Source: Herpetospermum pedunculosum (lineage: Eukaryota; Streptophyta; Magnoliopsida; Cucurbitales; Cucurbitaceae). Taken from it: a stretch of DNA of 64,000 bases. Of the stretch, positions 23,106 through 33,217 are shown piece after piece (within the stretch, counting starts at the first letter, position 1; every line of letters starts with the position of its first letter). Location of the stretch: contig CM051525.1 of NCBI GenBank assembly GCA_028017165.1, forward strand, positions 29,995,267-30,059,266, written 5' to 3'. The translations under genes and the position numbers were made by a program. The notes beneath the pieces were generated by a model, which was given only the letters and a program-made list of their open reading frames with translations, had not been told where the DNA came from and searched no databases.

Positions 23106-24772
23106 ATGATCGGCAGATGATAGACGCAGCGAGCGGTGGGGCTTTGATTGATAAGACCCCGGTTGAGGCCAAGCAGTTAATTGCAAACATGGCGGCCAAC
23201 TCGGAGCAGTTTGGTATTCGAGGGCAGGGGCAAGTCCACAGTGTGACCCAGAGCCATGAGATGATAGAGATGAAGGCCCAGGTGGCCGAGATTGGAAATC
23301 TGTTGAAAAAGTTTGTCGGAGGTAACCGCGAGGCGGAGGAGGTGAACGCAATCGGGGGATATGCTTCCAACCCGAGGAAGTATGATCCTTACTCGAACAC
23401 ATACAACCCCGGTTGGCGCGATCACCCCAATTTCAGCTATGGGAATAGGGAAGGACAACAACGCTTCCAAGGACAGTCCCACGATAGGCCTAACACTTCC
23501 ACCCAAGCTCAAGCCTCGAGCTCCTTTAGTTCGTTAGAAGAGATGGTTCGGACCATCGTGATGTCGACCAGCCAGTTTCAGAAAGAAGCTCGAGAAGAGC
23601 TAAACTCCCACAAGGCCGAGCTGCAAAATTTGAACAAGCAGCTGACACAAATGGCTGTGTCGATTAGCAAAATTGAGAGCAAGAGCTCTGGGAAGCTTCC
23701 TTCCCAAACCACGGTAAACTCATGTGAGAACGTGAGTGCGATCCAGCTGAGGAGTGGGAAATCACTTTCCTCCAGAGCCGTGAAGGAAGTCAAGGACAGC
23801 CTGAATGAGTCCGCCCAGTCTGCTCCCGAGAATCTGAATGTTGAGAAAGAGAAGAATGTGCAAGAGGATGTTGCCAGAGCACCCTTCCCTAGTAGGCTTG
23901 CGAAGCCTACTTTGGAGACCGAAGATGAGGAGGTCCTTCGTACCTTCCAGAAGGTGATGGTCAACATTCCGCTCCTTGAGGCAGTGAGCCAAGTGCCAAA
24001 ATATGCCAAATTCCTCAAGAGTTGGTGCACAAAGAAGAGGAAGTCCAGAGGGACTGAGAAGAAAAAGGAGAATGTTTCTGCGATCCTCCCAGGTACTTTG
24101 CCCGCCAAGTGCAACGACCCAGGTACTTTTACTATCTCTTGCATGATAGGTAGTGAAATAGTCAAAAATGCCATGCTTGATCTAGGAGCTTCTGTGAACG
24201 TTATGTCTTATGCTTTATTCCTTGAACTGAACTTAAATGAACTGCATGAGTGTAACGTGGTTGTCCAGTTAGCTAACGGGTCGAGTATATGTCCTAGAGG
24301 GAAGGTCGAGGATGTTCTCGTTAGGGTAGGAGATATGATGTTCCCTGCTGATTTTCTTGTACTTTACATGAATGAAAAATCTCTGCATGCTTCGTCCTCT
24401 ATGCTGTTAGGACGCCCTTTTCTTAAGACCGCTAGGGTCAAAATCAATGTGTTTAAGGGTGTCATTTCCTTAGAGTTTGATGATACAGTGCATGAATTTT
24501 CATTATTTGAAAAGAAATCTTTGGAGAATATCGAATGTGTTGAGAATGATGAGAATGGGAGTCTTACCTCGCGCTTGAGGGATGATTCTCATGTCTCGGT
24601 AAAAAAATCTGATTTAAATCTGTTGAATGTGAGTGCTGTTTTTTGTACTGGTCAAAGAGATATTCACGTGCTTGAGGCACGAAGAGAAAAGAAATTTGTT
24701 GATGTGTTTTGCAGGTGTAGTGTGGAGGAGGACAAGACTGGAACGTCCCCCGCACTATCAGAATATGGATGA
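23106..24772 (+). pseudogene. Gag-protease of element C, part 3 of 3
   Basis: It carries the Gag C-terminal part, with GGYASNPRKYDPYSNTYNPG near 23356-23415, a coiled-coil-like helical stretch with QLTQMAVSISKIESKSSGKL, and a retropepsin with DLGAS at 24179-24193. The frame ends SEYG and then stops, with no reverse transcriptase. No zinc knuckle is present in any of the three parts. The peptide end and following bases match those after D's integrase, so the short frame looks like a long one with the middle removed in frame. Function: particle formation and its own processing; copying enzymes must come from elsewhere. Confidence 0.92.
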
Positions 24773-26035
24773 GTCTTTGGAGAGAATTCAGTCAAGCAAA
24801 CGACTTTAAAAATGTTGCGCTTCTCGGAGGCACCCGAGCGATGAACTGTTATTTCTGCTTTAGTTTAGTTGCTGTTTTTTGTTGCTTTTTAGTATAATTT
24901 AGACTTACTTAGTTTGCTGTTTTTTTTTAGGAATCGAGGAAGTTGAGGAAAATTTTGGGCTTCGATGATGTGCGCGCCGCTTCCTTTCCCTCGCCAACTT
25001 CACAAAGAGTCAGGGAAGTGTAGTTTCTTTTTCCCTTTTACTTTGTGTATCTGACTGAGTGGCATTGAGGACAATGCCAACTTTTGAAGTTGGGGGTGGA
25101 GTTTATGGATAAGCATGTGTAGTTGGTTGAGCAGTGCTATTTTGAATATTGAAGTGCTTGGGACTCTGTTTACTGTTTTCTAATTATGATAATCTAGGAA
25201 ATGCATGTTGGAAATCTGAGCACATACATAATCTAGTTTTTGCATGAGTTTTGCATTTATTAGGTTCATGTCAAAATTTTTTAAAAAAATTATGTTGCTC
25301 CCTTGCATCTATCGAGCACTTAGCAACTTCATCTTAGATTTCGTAGGCTTAGTTAATCGCATGTAGCGTTAATTCTCGTTGTCACCCTGAAAGGCACTCT
25401 TAGGTAGCTTGTTGCATGAGAGTTAGCGGTAGATTAATCGAGTTAGCTTATGCTAAGCCTAAAGTAAAAAAAAGTAGAAAAGCATGTTGGATAGAAAATC
25501 CTCTCGAGGCGCTCCTCCTTCTTATTGGTGCACCTAAGAAGTGAGCGTTGGTCCTTAAAAACGTGAAGTTTATGCATGAATTTGACGTGTTAGGCAGCTC
25601 GAGGTTGGAAAGAAAAAGAGAATAAAGTGTTTGGTTCAAAGAACCCCAATAAAAGAGTACAAAGTACTCATGAAAAGAAAAAGGAAAGAGAAAATATTTA
25701 GGTCTCTTAGTTTGCTTCTCTCTCTCGTGTAAGTCAAGTTTAGACTGTTCTTAAACGCTAGAAGTAGGGGGGAAACGGGATGATGTGTTGCATGTAGTTT
25801 TTCCGGGCTTATGTGAGTTTAGGATAGGTTGTCTAGCACACACACACGTTAGGGGGCAATAGTTAATTTTTGATATGTTCGTAGTAAATCATGCACGGAT
25901 TGCTTTCATGATTATGTTGTGTTCGAATTTGTAAAATGCATGGAGGTTTGAATTAGTAGCATGTAAGCGTGTCCTTTGAGTCAATTTCTTTAATAGCCTT
26001 GCTCGAGGACTAGCAAGATTCAAGTTGGGGGTGTT
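24773..26035 (+). other. 3' noncoding module of element C
   Basis: No gene. It holds two hairpins just after the stop (about 24793-24838), a GGCATTG-AGGA-CAATGCC stem-loop (25061-25078), an internal polypurine tract (25086-25100), a stem-loop with a GGTGCACC loop (25510-25547), and the terminal polypurine tract (26022-26035) touching the LTR. The short minus frame at 25448-25639 is inside conserved noncoding blocks. Confidence 0.8.
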
Positions 26036-27463
26036 TGATAACTCCATTTTGGAGCTATTAAATACTTCCTAATTATAGCTAAATTCCGCATTTAAATTTT
26101 TAATTTATCTCGGTTGTAGGAGAAATGCGGCGAAGAGCTCATGCGTCCATTGGACCCGTTTCGGAGCTAATAGCGGAGTTTTAACGCCCCGGGAGTGCAT
26201 CGGGAAAAGGGCAAGTCAATCCAAGAAGAACCGGACCAAAATTGCCTAGGAGAGGCAATTTTCCAGCCCAAACCCGAGAGCAAGCGTCGAGCATCAGCGT
26301 CGAGACGATTGCTCGACGCTGCCGAAGCGTCAAGACCCTGCTGCGGCGTCGAGACGCTCCGGAGGAGGCGCGCGCGCGGATCACTTAGACCGTAGCGTCG
26401 CGACGCTGCCCTAGCGTCTCGACGCTACGACGATTTAAATCGGCTGCAAGACGATTTTTGCAGCAACTTTTGGACATTTTTTTTCCTCTTCGGTTTTTCA
26501 TCTTCTTCCTCTCGGCTTTTCTTCGTTTTTCACCTTTGCTCCGCCATTTGTGGCATGTTTTGGAGCTTTTAGTTTGTATTAGCTTAGAGACGACTTCCAT
26601 GGCCTTCCTTGGAGCGGATATGACAATCCGTCCCATTGACGGCTAAGGTAAGGTGAACGGTTTGGGATAATTTGAGGGATTTGTTGTTAGATTATTAAGC
26701 TTTGATAATCTATGCTATAGTTTCCTACTTGGTGGCTGATTTGTATGCATTTATTAATCTTGCTTCATCCTATGCATATGTTAGATTTCGCCGATTGACG
26801 CTCGTGTTTTCTAGCATTTTGTTAGTGTTAAAGAGTAGCGATGTCGTGCCTCTCACTATTCGACTAGTAACACGGATTAATAAAATTAAACCGGAGTATC
26901 GAGTCATGCATGATGGTTGTTGGGTACATACAGCGCTTGCGGGTAGCCAGTTAGCAATTAGATTACGTGATCGAATGTCTGTCGCGGTATGCTAGTGACT
27001 ATCTAGAGTCAATTTGGGGCTGATCACCCTAATGCAACTTTAGATAATGTTTGATTAGAACTGTGTGGTCTAATTAATTTCTATGCAGCCGGTTACCTTG
27101 GGGCTTCTCGGGTAACCGACCGTGTGTATTACAAACTGCTCGCCTTAGAATTGTGTTAAATGATAAGCTGAAGAACGTCTAACAAATAAATCCCAAAAAT
27201 CCCCAAACCGTGCACTCGTCTCTCTCTCTTTTATTTCCTCCGTTAGCTTTTAATTATCTTTCTTGCATGCTTAAACACCCCCCGTTACAAAAAACCAATT
27301 AATCAATTAATTTCAAGTTCAATTTAATTTTAATCACAACCTTCTCCGTGGATCGACCCTGTTACCACTAGCTGCAAAGCTTTGGTTAATAGGCTTATAA
27401 ATTTTATTTTGGCGAGTCTCGACAACTCGAATTTAGGGAGGATATTCAAAATCCGTCCCACCA
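26036..27463 (+). repeat. 3' LTR of element C (1,428 bp)
   Basis: It starts TGATAACTCC and ends CCCACCA. It differs from the 5' copy by scattered substitutions, by one instead of three copies of the 30-bp GCGTCGAGACGC unit, and by a GCCCTAGCGTCTCGACGC insertion near 26408. H sequence resumes at 27464. Confidence 0.9.
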
Positions 27464-28336
27464 TTCATGAGGGTTTAGATCTTTAATTTTGAGCTTAGCA
27501 TGACTGATTGGGCAATTTTATTTCTTCTAAGCATATCACATAAGCATGTTTGATTGATAGGAGTAGACGACCTTGATTTCCGGCATGTTTTATAGTTAAA
27601 GATTATGATGTCTTGCCTCTCTTAATCGCCAAGTAACATGGATAAGTTGAGCCATAGGTAACATAGGCTTCCTTGTTGATCTTGGTTGTAACTTATCTTG
27701 AAGAAATAGATATATCGGAATATTAACTTAGGCTTCCAGGTTAAACATCCGTCGTAGTGCTCCCGTTACTGTCAATTAATCAATATGGGCGGCGTTGGCC
27801 CCTTGTTGATTCATTGCCACGTTTAATTAGAATCGAACATTCGCCTCTGTTCTTTCTTTAATTTAGGATTGATCACCTTAGAGTAATTAAAGAATAGTCC
27901 ACTTAGAACTCCACGTTTCTAATTAATTATTTGGGTTACTTGTATTAGTAGTTTCGCACAAGTAAATTATGTGTTTAATTATGTTTTTGCTAAGTATGTT
28001 TAAATCTCAATGAATCGAGACGCATCAAGGTCAACCCCGACCCTTAAAATTAGGAGCACATGTAATTAGTTTTAATTTTCCGTTAGCTACTTTTATGCTT
28101 TTCTTTTATTTTACCGTTAGCAAATCCCCCCTTTACTTTAATGTTTTACTTTATCGTTTTTATTTTAGTTAATTAACAAGCAAATAGAAATTAATTAGGA
28201 AAAAATAATTTAGGTTCCCTGCGGATCGACCCGACTACCACTAGCTGCAAAGCTCAGTTGTAACGGTATATAAATGTTATTTTGGCGGGACTCGACATCC
28301 CGAAATTTATAGGATATTCAAAAATCCTAGTACTAA
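27464..28336 (+). repeat. 5' LTR of element H, second part
   Basis: It continues the LTR begun at 9351 and ends GTACTA just before the primer site. The 3' copy at 30110-30758 parallels its later part. The last base pair reads TA where CA is expected, probably a mutation. Confidence 0.82.
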
Positions 28337-29546
28337 AATTGGCGCCGTTGCCGGGGAACCATTTAGTTTCTCTTAGTTAGAATTTATTTGTTTGTTTTTC
28401 CTTTTTGTAGTTTGTCTTCTTTTGTAGGGGTTTGACCTAAAGACCAAGATAATGGGCAAAGACTGCGCCGCTCCAACTACCCACCTAGCAAAATTCAGGG
28501 GAGGTTTTCCGTTCCCTTTATTTTTGTAGTTTTTTATTGCTTTATCTGATGGATGGATACATAGAAGACTATGTATCTTTCGAAGGTTGGGGGGTGGAGT
28601 TGTCTGTTGGATTCATGTGTAGTTGTTGAGCTGTGGAGATTCGAAATTTGAAGTGCTTTGGACTCTGTTTGCATGCTTTCGGATTATGATAATCTAGGAA
28701 ATGTTTTTAGAATCTTCATATTTGCATATCTAGATTAGCATGAAGTAGTTTGCACTAATTAGGTCCATGTCAAAAATTTTAAAAAAAAATTGTTGCTCCC
28801 TTGCATCTAAAGAGCACTTAGCAACTTCTCTAAGACTCCGTAGGCTTAGTTGACCACATGTTGCATGGATTCTTGTTGTCACCCCGAAAGGCACACCTAG
28901 GGAAGCTTTGTTGCATGAGAGTTTGTAATAGGTTAATCGAGTTAGCAAAGCTACTAGCCTAAAGTAAAGAAAAAAAAATAGAAAAGCATGTTGGTTTGAA
29001 AATTCTCTCGAGGCGCTCCTCCTTCTTATTGGTACCTAAGAAGTGAGCGTTAGTCCTTAAAAATGTGAAGTTTATGCATGAACTTGACATGTTAGGCTTC
29101 TCGAGATTGGAAAGAAAAAGGAAAAAATAAAGTGTTGGGTTCAAAGAACCAAACGAAGAGTACAAAGTACTCAAAAAAGAAAAAAATGTATGAGAAAATT
29201 GTTTTAGGCCTCTTAATTTGTTGCTCTCTCTGATGTGATTAAGCTATAAACTGTTCTTCAATGCTAGAAGTAGGGGAAAACAAGATGAATTGTAGCATGT
29301 TGTTTCTCCGAGCTTGCATGGTTTAGAGGAGGTTAGCTATCACACACACACACACGTAGGGGAGTAATAATTATTTTTTGACATGTTCATTGATTAAGTG
29401 CATGCGACCGATTGCTTACTTATTTATGTAAATGCCTTGATTCTTAAAGCATTGAGATTTGAGTTAGAAGCATGCATGTATAGTCATTAGGAGCTAATTT
29501 AGTGTTTTCCTTGCTCGAGGACTAGCAAGATTTAGGTTGGGGGTTT
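28337..29546 (+). other. Internal region of element H: primer site, leader and 3' module, no coding region
   Basis: A perfect tRNA-Asp primer site, TGGCGCCGTTGCCGGGGA, is at 28341-28358. After a short leader the sequence passes directly into the module that follows pol in D (AAAATTCAGGGGAGGTTTT near 28490). It has a nine-base-pair stem-loop (28556-28577), an internal polypurine tract (28582-28599), the palindromic-loop hairpin (29014-29049) and the terminal polypurine tract (29534-29546). No frame resembles Gag or Pol. Confidence 0.82.
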
Positions 29547-30758
29547 TGATAGCACTCCAAAAGTGCTAATATTTAGCTCCTAAGTCTTGCGAATTAAGTA
29601 ATTAATTGTGCTTAATTGATATATTTTGTATAATTTAATTACTTAGGGGTAAATCGGACCATTGCATTAATTAAGAGCTTAAAAGAACGTTTAGAGGATA
29701 ATTTTGATTAATTGTTCTGAGTGTTTATACTATGTATATTAATTAATCAAATAATATCTCAATTGTGATAAGTGGTCTGGTGGTGTAGGAGGAATCTGAC
29801 AAGTTGATAAGCCTGAATTCGAGTTCAGAGGAGGACAAAATTCCAATTATTTTTCTCAGGCACAGACCTCAGCATCGAGACGCTGCCTGTAAGGTCTCGA
29901 CGCTACGACGACTTCAGCGCTGGAAAATTCCGTCACGACGCTCCGATGATGATAAAAACCCATTTTTTCTGATTTTTAGGTCATTCACTCTCGGGTTTGG
30001 CTTTATTTTTAGCGTTTTCTCTCTAGATTCTTGGAGTTTTCTCCCCTTTTCTCATATATCAAAGCATAGACTTGGTTGGATTAGCTTGGTTTTCATCCCG
30101 AGCAAGGTAAGTGCTATGGATAAGTTGAGCCATAGGTAACATAGGCTTCCTTGTTGATCTTGGTTGTAACTTATCTTGAAGAAATAGATAAATCAGAATA
30201 TTAACTTAGGCTTCCAGGTTAAACATTCGTCGTAGTGCTCCCGTTACTGTCAATTAATCAATATGGGCGGCGTTGGCCCCCTGTTGATTCATTGCCACGT
30301 TTAATTAGAATCGAACATTCGTCTCTATTCTTTATTTAATTTGGGATTGATCACCTTAGAGTAATTAAAGAATAGTCCACTTAGAACTCAACGTTTCTAA
30401 TTAATTATTTGAGTTACTTGTATTAGTAGTTTCGTGCAAGTAAATTATGTGTTTAATTATGCTTTTGCTAAGTATGTTTGAATCCCAATGAATCGAGTCG
30501 CATCAAGGTCAACCCCGACCCTTAAAATTAGGAGCACATGTAATTAGTTTTAATTTTTCGTTAGCTACTTTTATGCTTTTCTTTTATTTTACCGTTAGCA
30601 AATCCCCCCTTTACTTTAATGTTTTACTTTATCGTTTTGATTTTAGTTAATTAACAAGCAAATAGAAATTAATTAGGAGAAAATAATTTAGGTTCCCTAC
30701 GGATCGACCCGATTACCACTAGCTGCAAAGCTCAGTTGTAGCGGTATTATATATGTTA
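29547..30758 (+). repeat. 3' LTR of element H, with internal deletion and lost end
   Basis: It starts TGATAGCACTCC, like 9351. Near 30108-30116 it jumps from GAGCAAGGTAA to ATGGATAAGTTGAGCC, omitting about 250 bases present in the 5' copy. It stops matching near 30758, before the expected LTR end. The plus-strand frame at 29804-30139 is not conserved in the other LTR and is rejected. Confidence 0.8.
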
Positions 30759-31385
30759 TTGATCTTTGGAGCGACCTGTTGACTTGTTTGGACCGGCGTG
30801 TCTACTTGTTGATCTTTGGAGCGGCCTGTTGACTTGTTGATCTTTGGAGCAGCCTGTTGATTTGTTGTTGAAGTCTCTAGTCTTCGAATCTTCTGAACTC
30901 TGAGTCTTTGATGCCTCTGAATTCTTTGGACTCTGATTGCTGGAGCTTCTGACTTCTCTGGATTCTGGCTCAATGCTGAATGTCCAGAATGAATGGTGGC
31001 CTCCTCTATTTATAGAGTTTGATGGACCTAGTATAAGCTTGGGCCTGATTGACTTTTGGCCCAACTTTTGGGTTTTTATTTATTTGGGCTTAATCCATTT
31101 ATTTTCAATAACTTGGATTATTTAAATTTAGCCCAAAATTATTTTTAGCGATCTCGGGCTAAATAACTCTGGGTCCAACCGCCATGTGGCAATGTTTGAT
31201 TGGACTAGCTCGGGTCGTCCGAGAGACATGTGGCATAATTTGATTTGCCAATTTTATATGTCTCTTAATTTAAATTGAGAACATGTGTAACTTTGTAATT
31301 GGTCCCAAATTTATAAATATATATTTTTATCATTAACTTGAATTAACTCAAATTAATGATGTGTCAATTTGTGATTGACCAAAAT
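30759..31385 (-). repeat. Fragment of an unclassified LTR, minus orientation
   Basis: On the minus strand a TATA box within CTATAAATAG (31006-31015) is followed by a transcript-leader-like stretch and then imperfect repeats of CAAAGATCAACAAGTCAACA (about 30760-30870). This is typical of an LTR promoter. Neither end is defined, no primer site or coding region is visible, and overlapping small frames at 30719-31125 are not credible. It could also be a piece of a non-LTR promoter. Confidence 0.45.
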
Positions 31386-31528
31386 TTATTATTCAACATT
31401 AATTATTCTCTATATTTATGGTTTACCTGAACAAGTTGTATACAGTATATTTTGTTTAAAGAACGGTTCTTTTCGCAAAAAGATGTATACCTGATTGTTC
31501 TACTAAACTAGATGACAACTTGGATGTG
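31386..31528 (+). pseudogene. Copia remnant J, part 1: protease-region scrap
   Basis: It aligns by eye with the reverse complement of 48515-48690 in copia E (shared TATATTT, then TGTTCTA and ACTAGATGACAACTTGG-like blocks). It corresponds to the tail of the copia protease region. It is split from part 2 by element I (target ATGTG). Upstream gag is absent. Confidence 0.6.
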
Positions 31529-33089
31529 TGATAACTCCATTTTGGAGCTATTAAATACGTCCTAATTATGGCTAAAGTCCGCTTTCAATTGATTAAATAT
31601 ATCTCTTTTGTAGGAGAAAAGCGGCAAAGAGCTCGTGCGTCCGTTGGGCATGTTCGAGAGCTTAAAGTAGAGTTTTAGCGCCCCGGGAATGCATCGGGAA
31701 AAGGGGAACTTGTTCCGTGAAGAATCGGGCCAAAACTGCCTTGGAGAGGCAAAGCTTCAGCCCCAAACCCGAGAGCCAGCGTCGAGCTATAGCGTCGAGA
31801 CGCTGGCTCGACGCTGGAAAAACCCGAGAGCAAGCGTCGAGTGATAGCGTCGAGACGCTAGCTCGACGCTGCCCTGGCGTCGAGACCCTGCTTGGCGTCG
31901 AGACGCTCCGGAGGAGGCGCGCGCAGGAAATTTATCGGGGCAGCGTCGCGACGCTGGCCTTGCGTCGCGACGCCATCGCGAGCGCGCGCGCGGAAAACTT
32001 AGGGCACAGCGTCGAGACGCTGGCCTAGCGTCGAGACGCTACGACGATGGCAGCAGCTAAAAGACGATTTTTCTGCACATTTTGAAGATCTTCATCTTCT
32101 TCATCTCTCTACGGTTTTTGGCGATTTTGGTCTTCTTCTTCCCCATTTTCTCTCTATTTTCCGTGGAGCTCCGCCATTGTTGGCATGCTTGTGAGCTCCA
32201 CCACCATTGTAATAGGTAGATGAATCCTTCCATGGTCGTTGTTGGAGCGGGATTGACAAACCGCGCCATGAGCGGCTAAGGTAAGGGTGAACGGTTTGGG
32301 AATGTTTTAGGATGATTTTTGTTAGACGTTTTTGACTTTGATAATCTGATTTTGATGCATATTGGTTCTGTTTATTAGCATCTATTTACCTTGCTTAATC
32401 CAACGCGCATGCTAAAATACGTTGATTGACACTCGGGTAGTTTCGCATGTTGTGTATGTTAAAGAGTAGCGATGCCGTGCCTCTCACTGCTCGACTAAGT
32501 AACACAGGTAGATAGAACTAAATCGAAGTATCGGGTCGGGTAGGATAATTGTTGATTGCATACGGCGTTTGCGGGCAATCTATTAGCAATTAGAATTCAC
32601 GCTCGAATGTTCGTCGCGGTTAGCTAGTGACTGTCTAAATTCATCTTAGGACTGATCATCTTAATGTGAGCTTAGATAACGTGTAATTAGAACTGTGTGG
32701 TCTAATTAAAATCCATGGAGTCGGCTACTTTGGGGCTTCTCTGGTAGTCGTCCGCGTGCTCGATAAACTGAATTCCATGTTATTAGCGTTAAATGATAAG
32801 TCGAATTTGTCTAACAATTGATCCCTAGACTCCCAAACCGTACACACGTTCTCTTCTTATTATTTCTTTCTTCCGTTAGCTTTCATCGTTATTTCTCTTG
32901 CATGATTAAAACCCCCCGTTACCAATTAATCAATTAAATCCCAATTTCACTAAGTAAATTCATTCTTCCTATTCCTTGGATCGACCCTGTTACCACAGGC
33001 TGCAAGCCTTGGTCATAGGCTTTATAAATCGTATTTTGGCAAGCCTCGACAGCTTGAGATTAAGTGGATATTCAAAAATCCGCCCACCA
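31529..33089 (+). repeat. 5' LTR of element I (1,561 bp)
   Basis: It runs from TGATAACTCC to CGCCCACCA. At 31775-32045 it has a dense cluster of GCGTCGAGACGC and GCGTCGCGACGC palindromes. The identical frames at 31717-32028 and 36998-37309 are repeat-derived. Confidence 0.95.
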
Positions 33090-33093
33090 AAAT

Positions 33094-33111
33094 TGGCGCC
33101 GTTGCCGGGGA
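33094..33111 (+). other. Primer-binding site of element I, tRNA-Asp type
   Basis: It reads TGGCGCCGTTGCCGGGGA, a perfect complement of the plant tRNA-Asp 3' end including CCA, four bases after the LTR. This is why a tRNA search may report a false partial hit here. Confidence 0.9.
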
Positions 33112-33217
33112 CTAGGCAATTGATTGAATTTATGATTGAAGTTTGAATTTGATTTATTGATGGTTGACTGAAAAATTTTCTTGTTTGTAATTTGTATGTT
33201 TGGATTTTTGTTTGTGT

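Larger units (their letters stand above)
9938..27463 (+). mobile_element. Element C: gag-protease-only gypsy element, split by D and by a copia solo LTR
   Basis: The order is 5' LTR, primer site, gag-protease frame, 3' noncoding module, 3' LTR. Removing the two nested insertions leaves about 6.6 kb. The LTRs differ at a number of positions and in repeat number, so C is older than element I. There is no reverse transcriptase, RNase H or integrase, so mobility would depend on another element. Flanking target copies in H are TTCTT and TTCAT. Confidence 0.9.
9351..30758 (+). mobile_element. Element H: non-coding gypsy derivative (LTR, leader, 3' module, LTR), split by element C
   Basis: Its 5' LTR starts TGATAGCACTCC at 9351, is interrupted by element C (9938-27463) and ends at 28336. 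A canonical tRNA-Asp primer site follows. The internal region is only 1,210 bp (28337-29546) and has no gag or pol. A second LTR with the same start follows at 29547. This is the layout of a TRIM/LARD-like dependent element that would need proteins from a relative such as D. Target copies at the C insertion are TTCTT (9933-9937) and TTCAT (27464-27468), one mismatch. H is inserted in element B. Its 3' LTR has a deletion of about 250 bp and loses its last 50 or so bases. Confidence 0.85.

Noticed and set aside
23578..24174. 198-codon minus-strand frame opposite gag-protease (similar ones at 34079-34483, 63251-63613 and 8033-8751)
   Set aside because: Antisense shadow of a conserved coding frame; the same shadow recurs wherever the gag-protease is intact.
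33094..33111. tRNA-Asp gene end
   Set aside because: Only the 18 bases complementary to the tRNA 3' end are present, at the exact place of a primer-binding site (also 5557, 11406, 19941, 28341).
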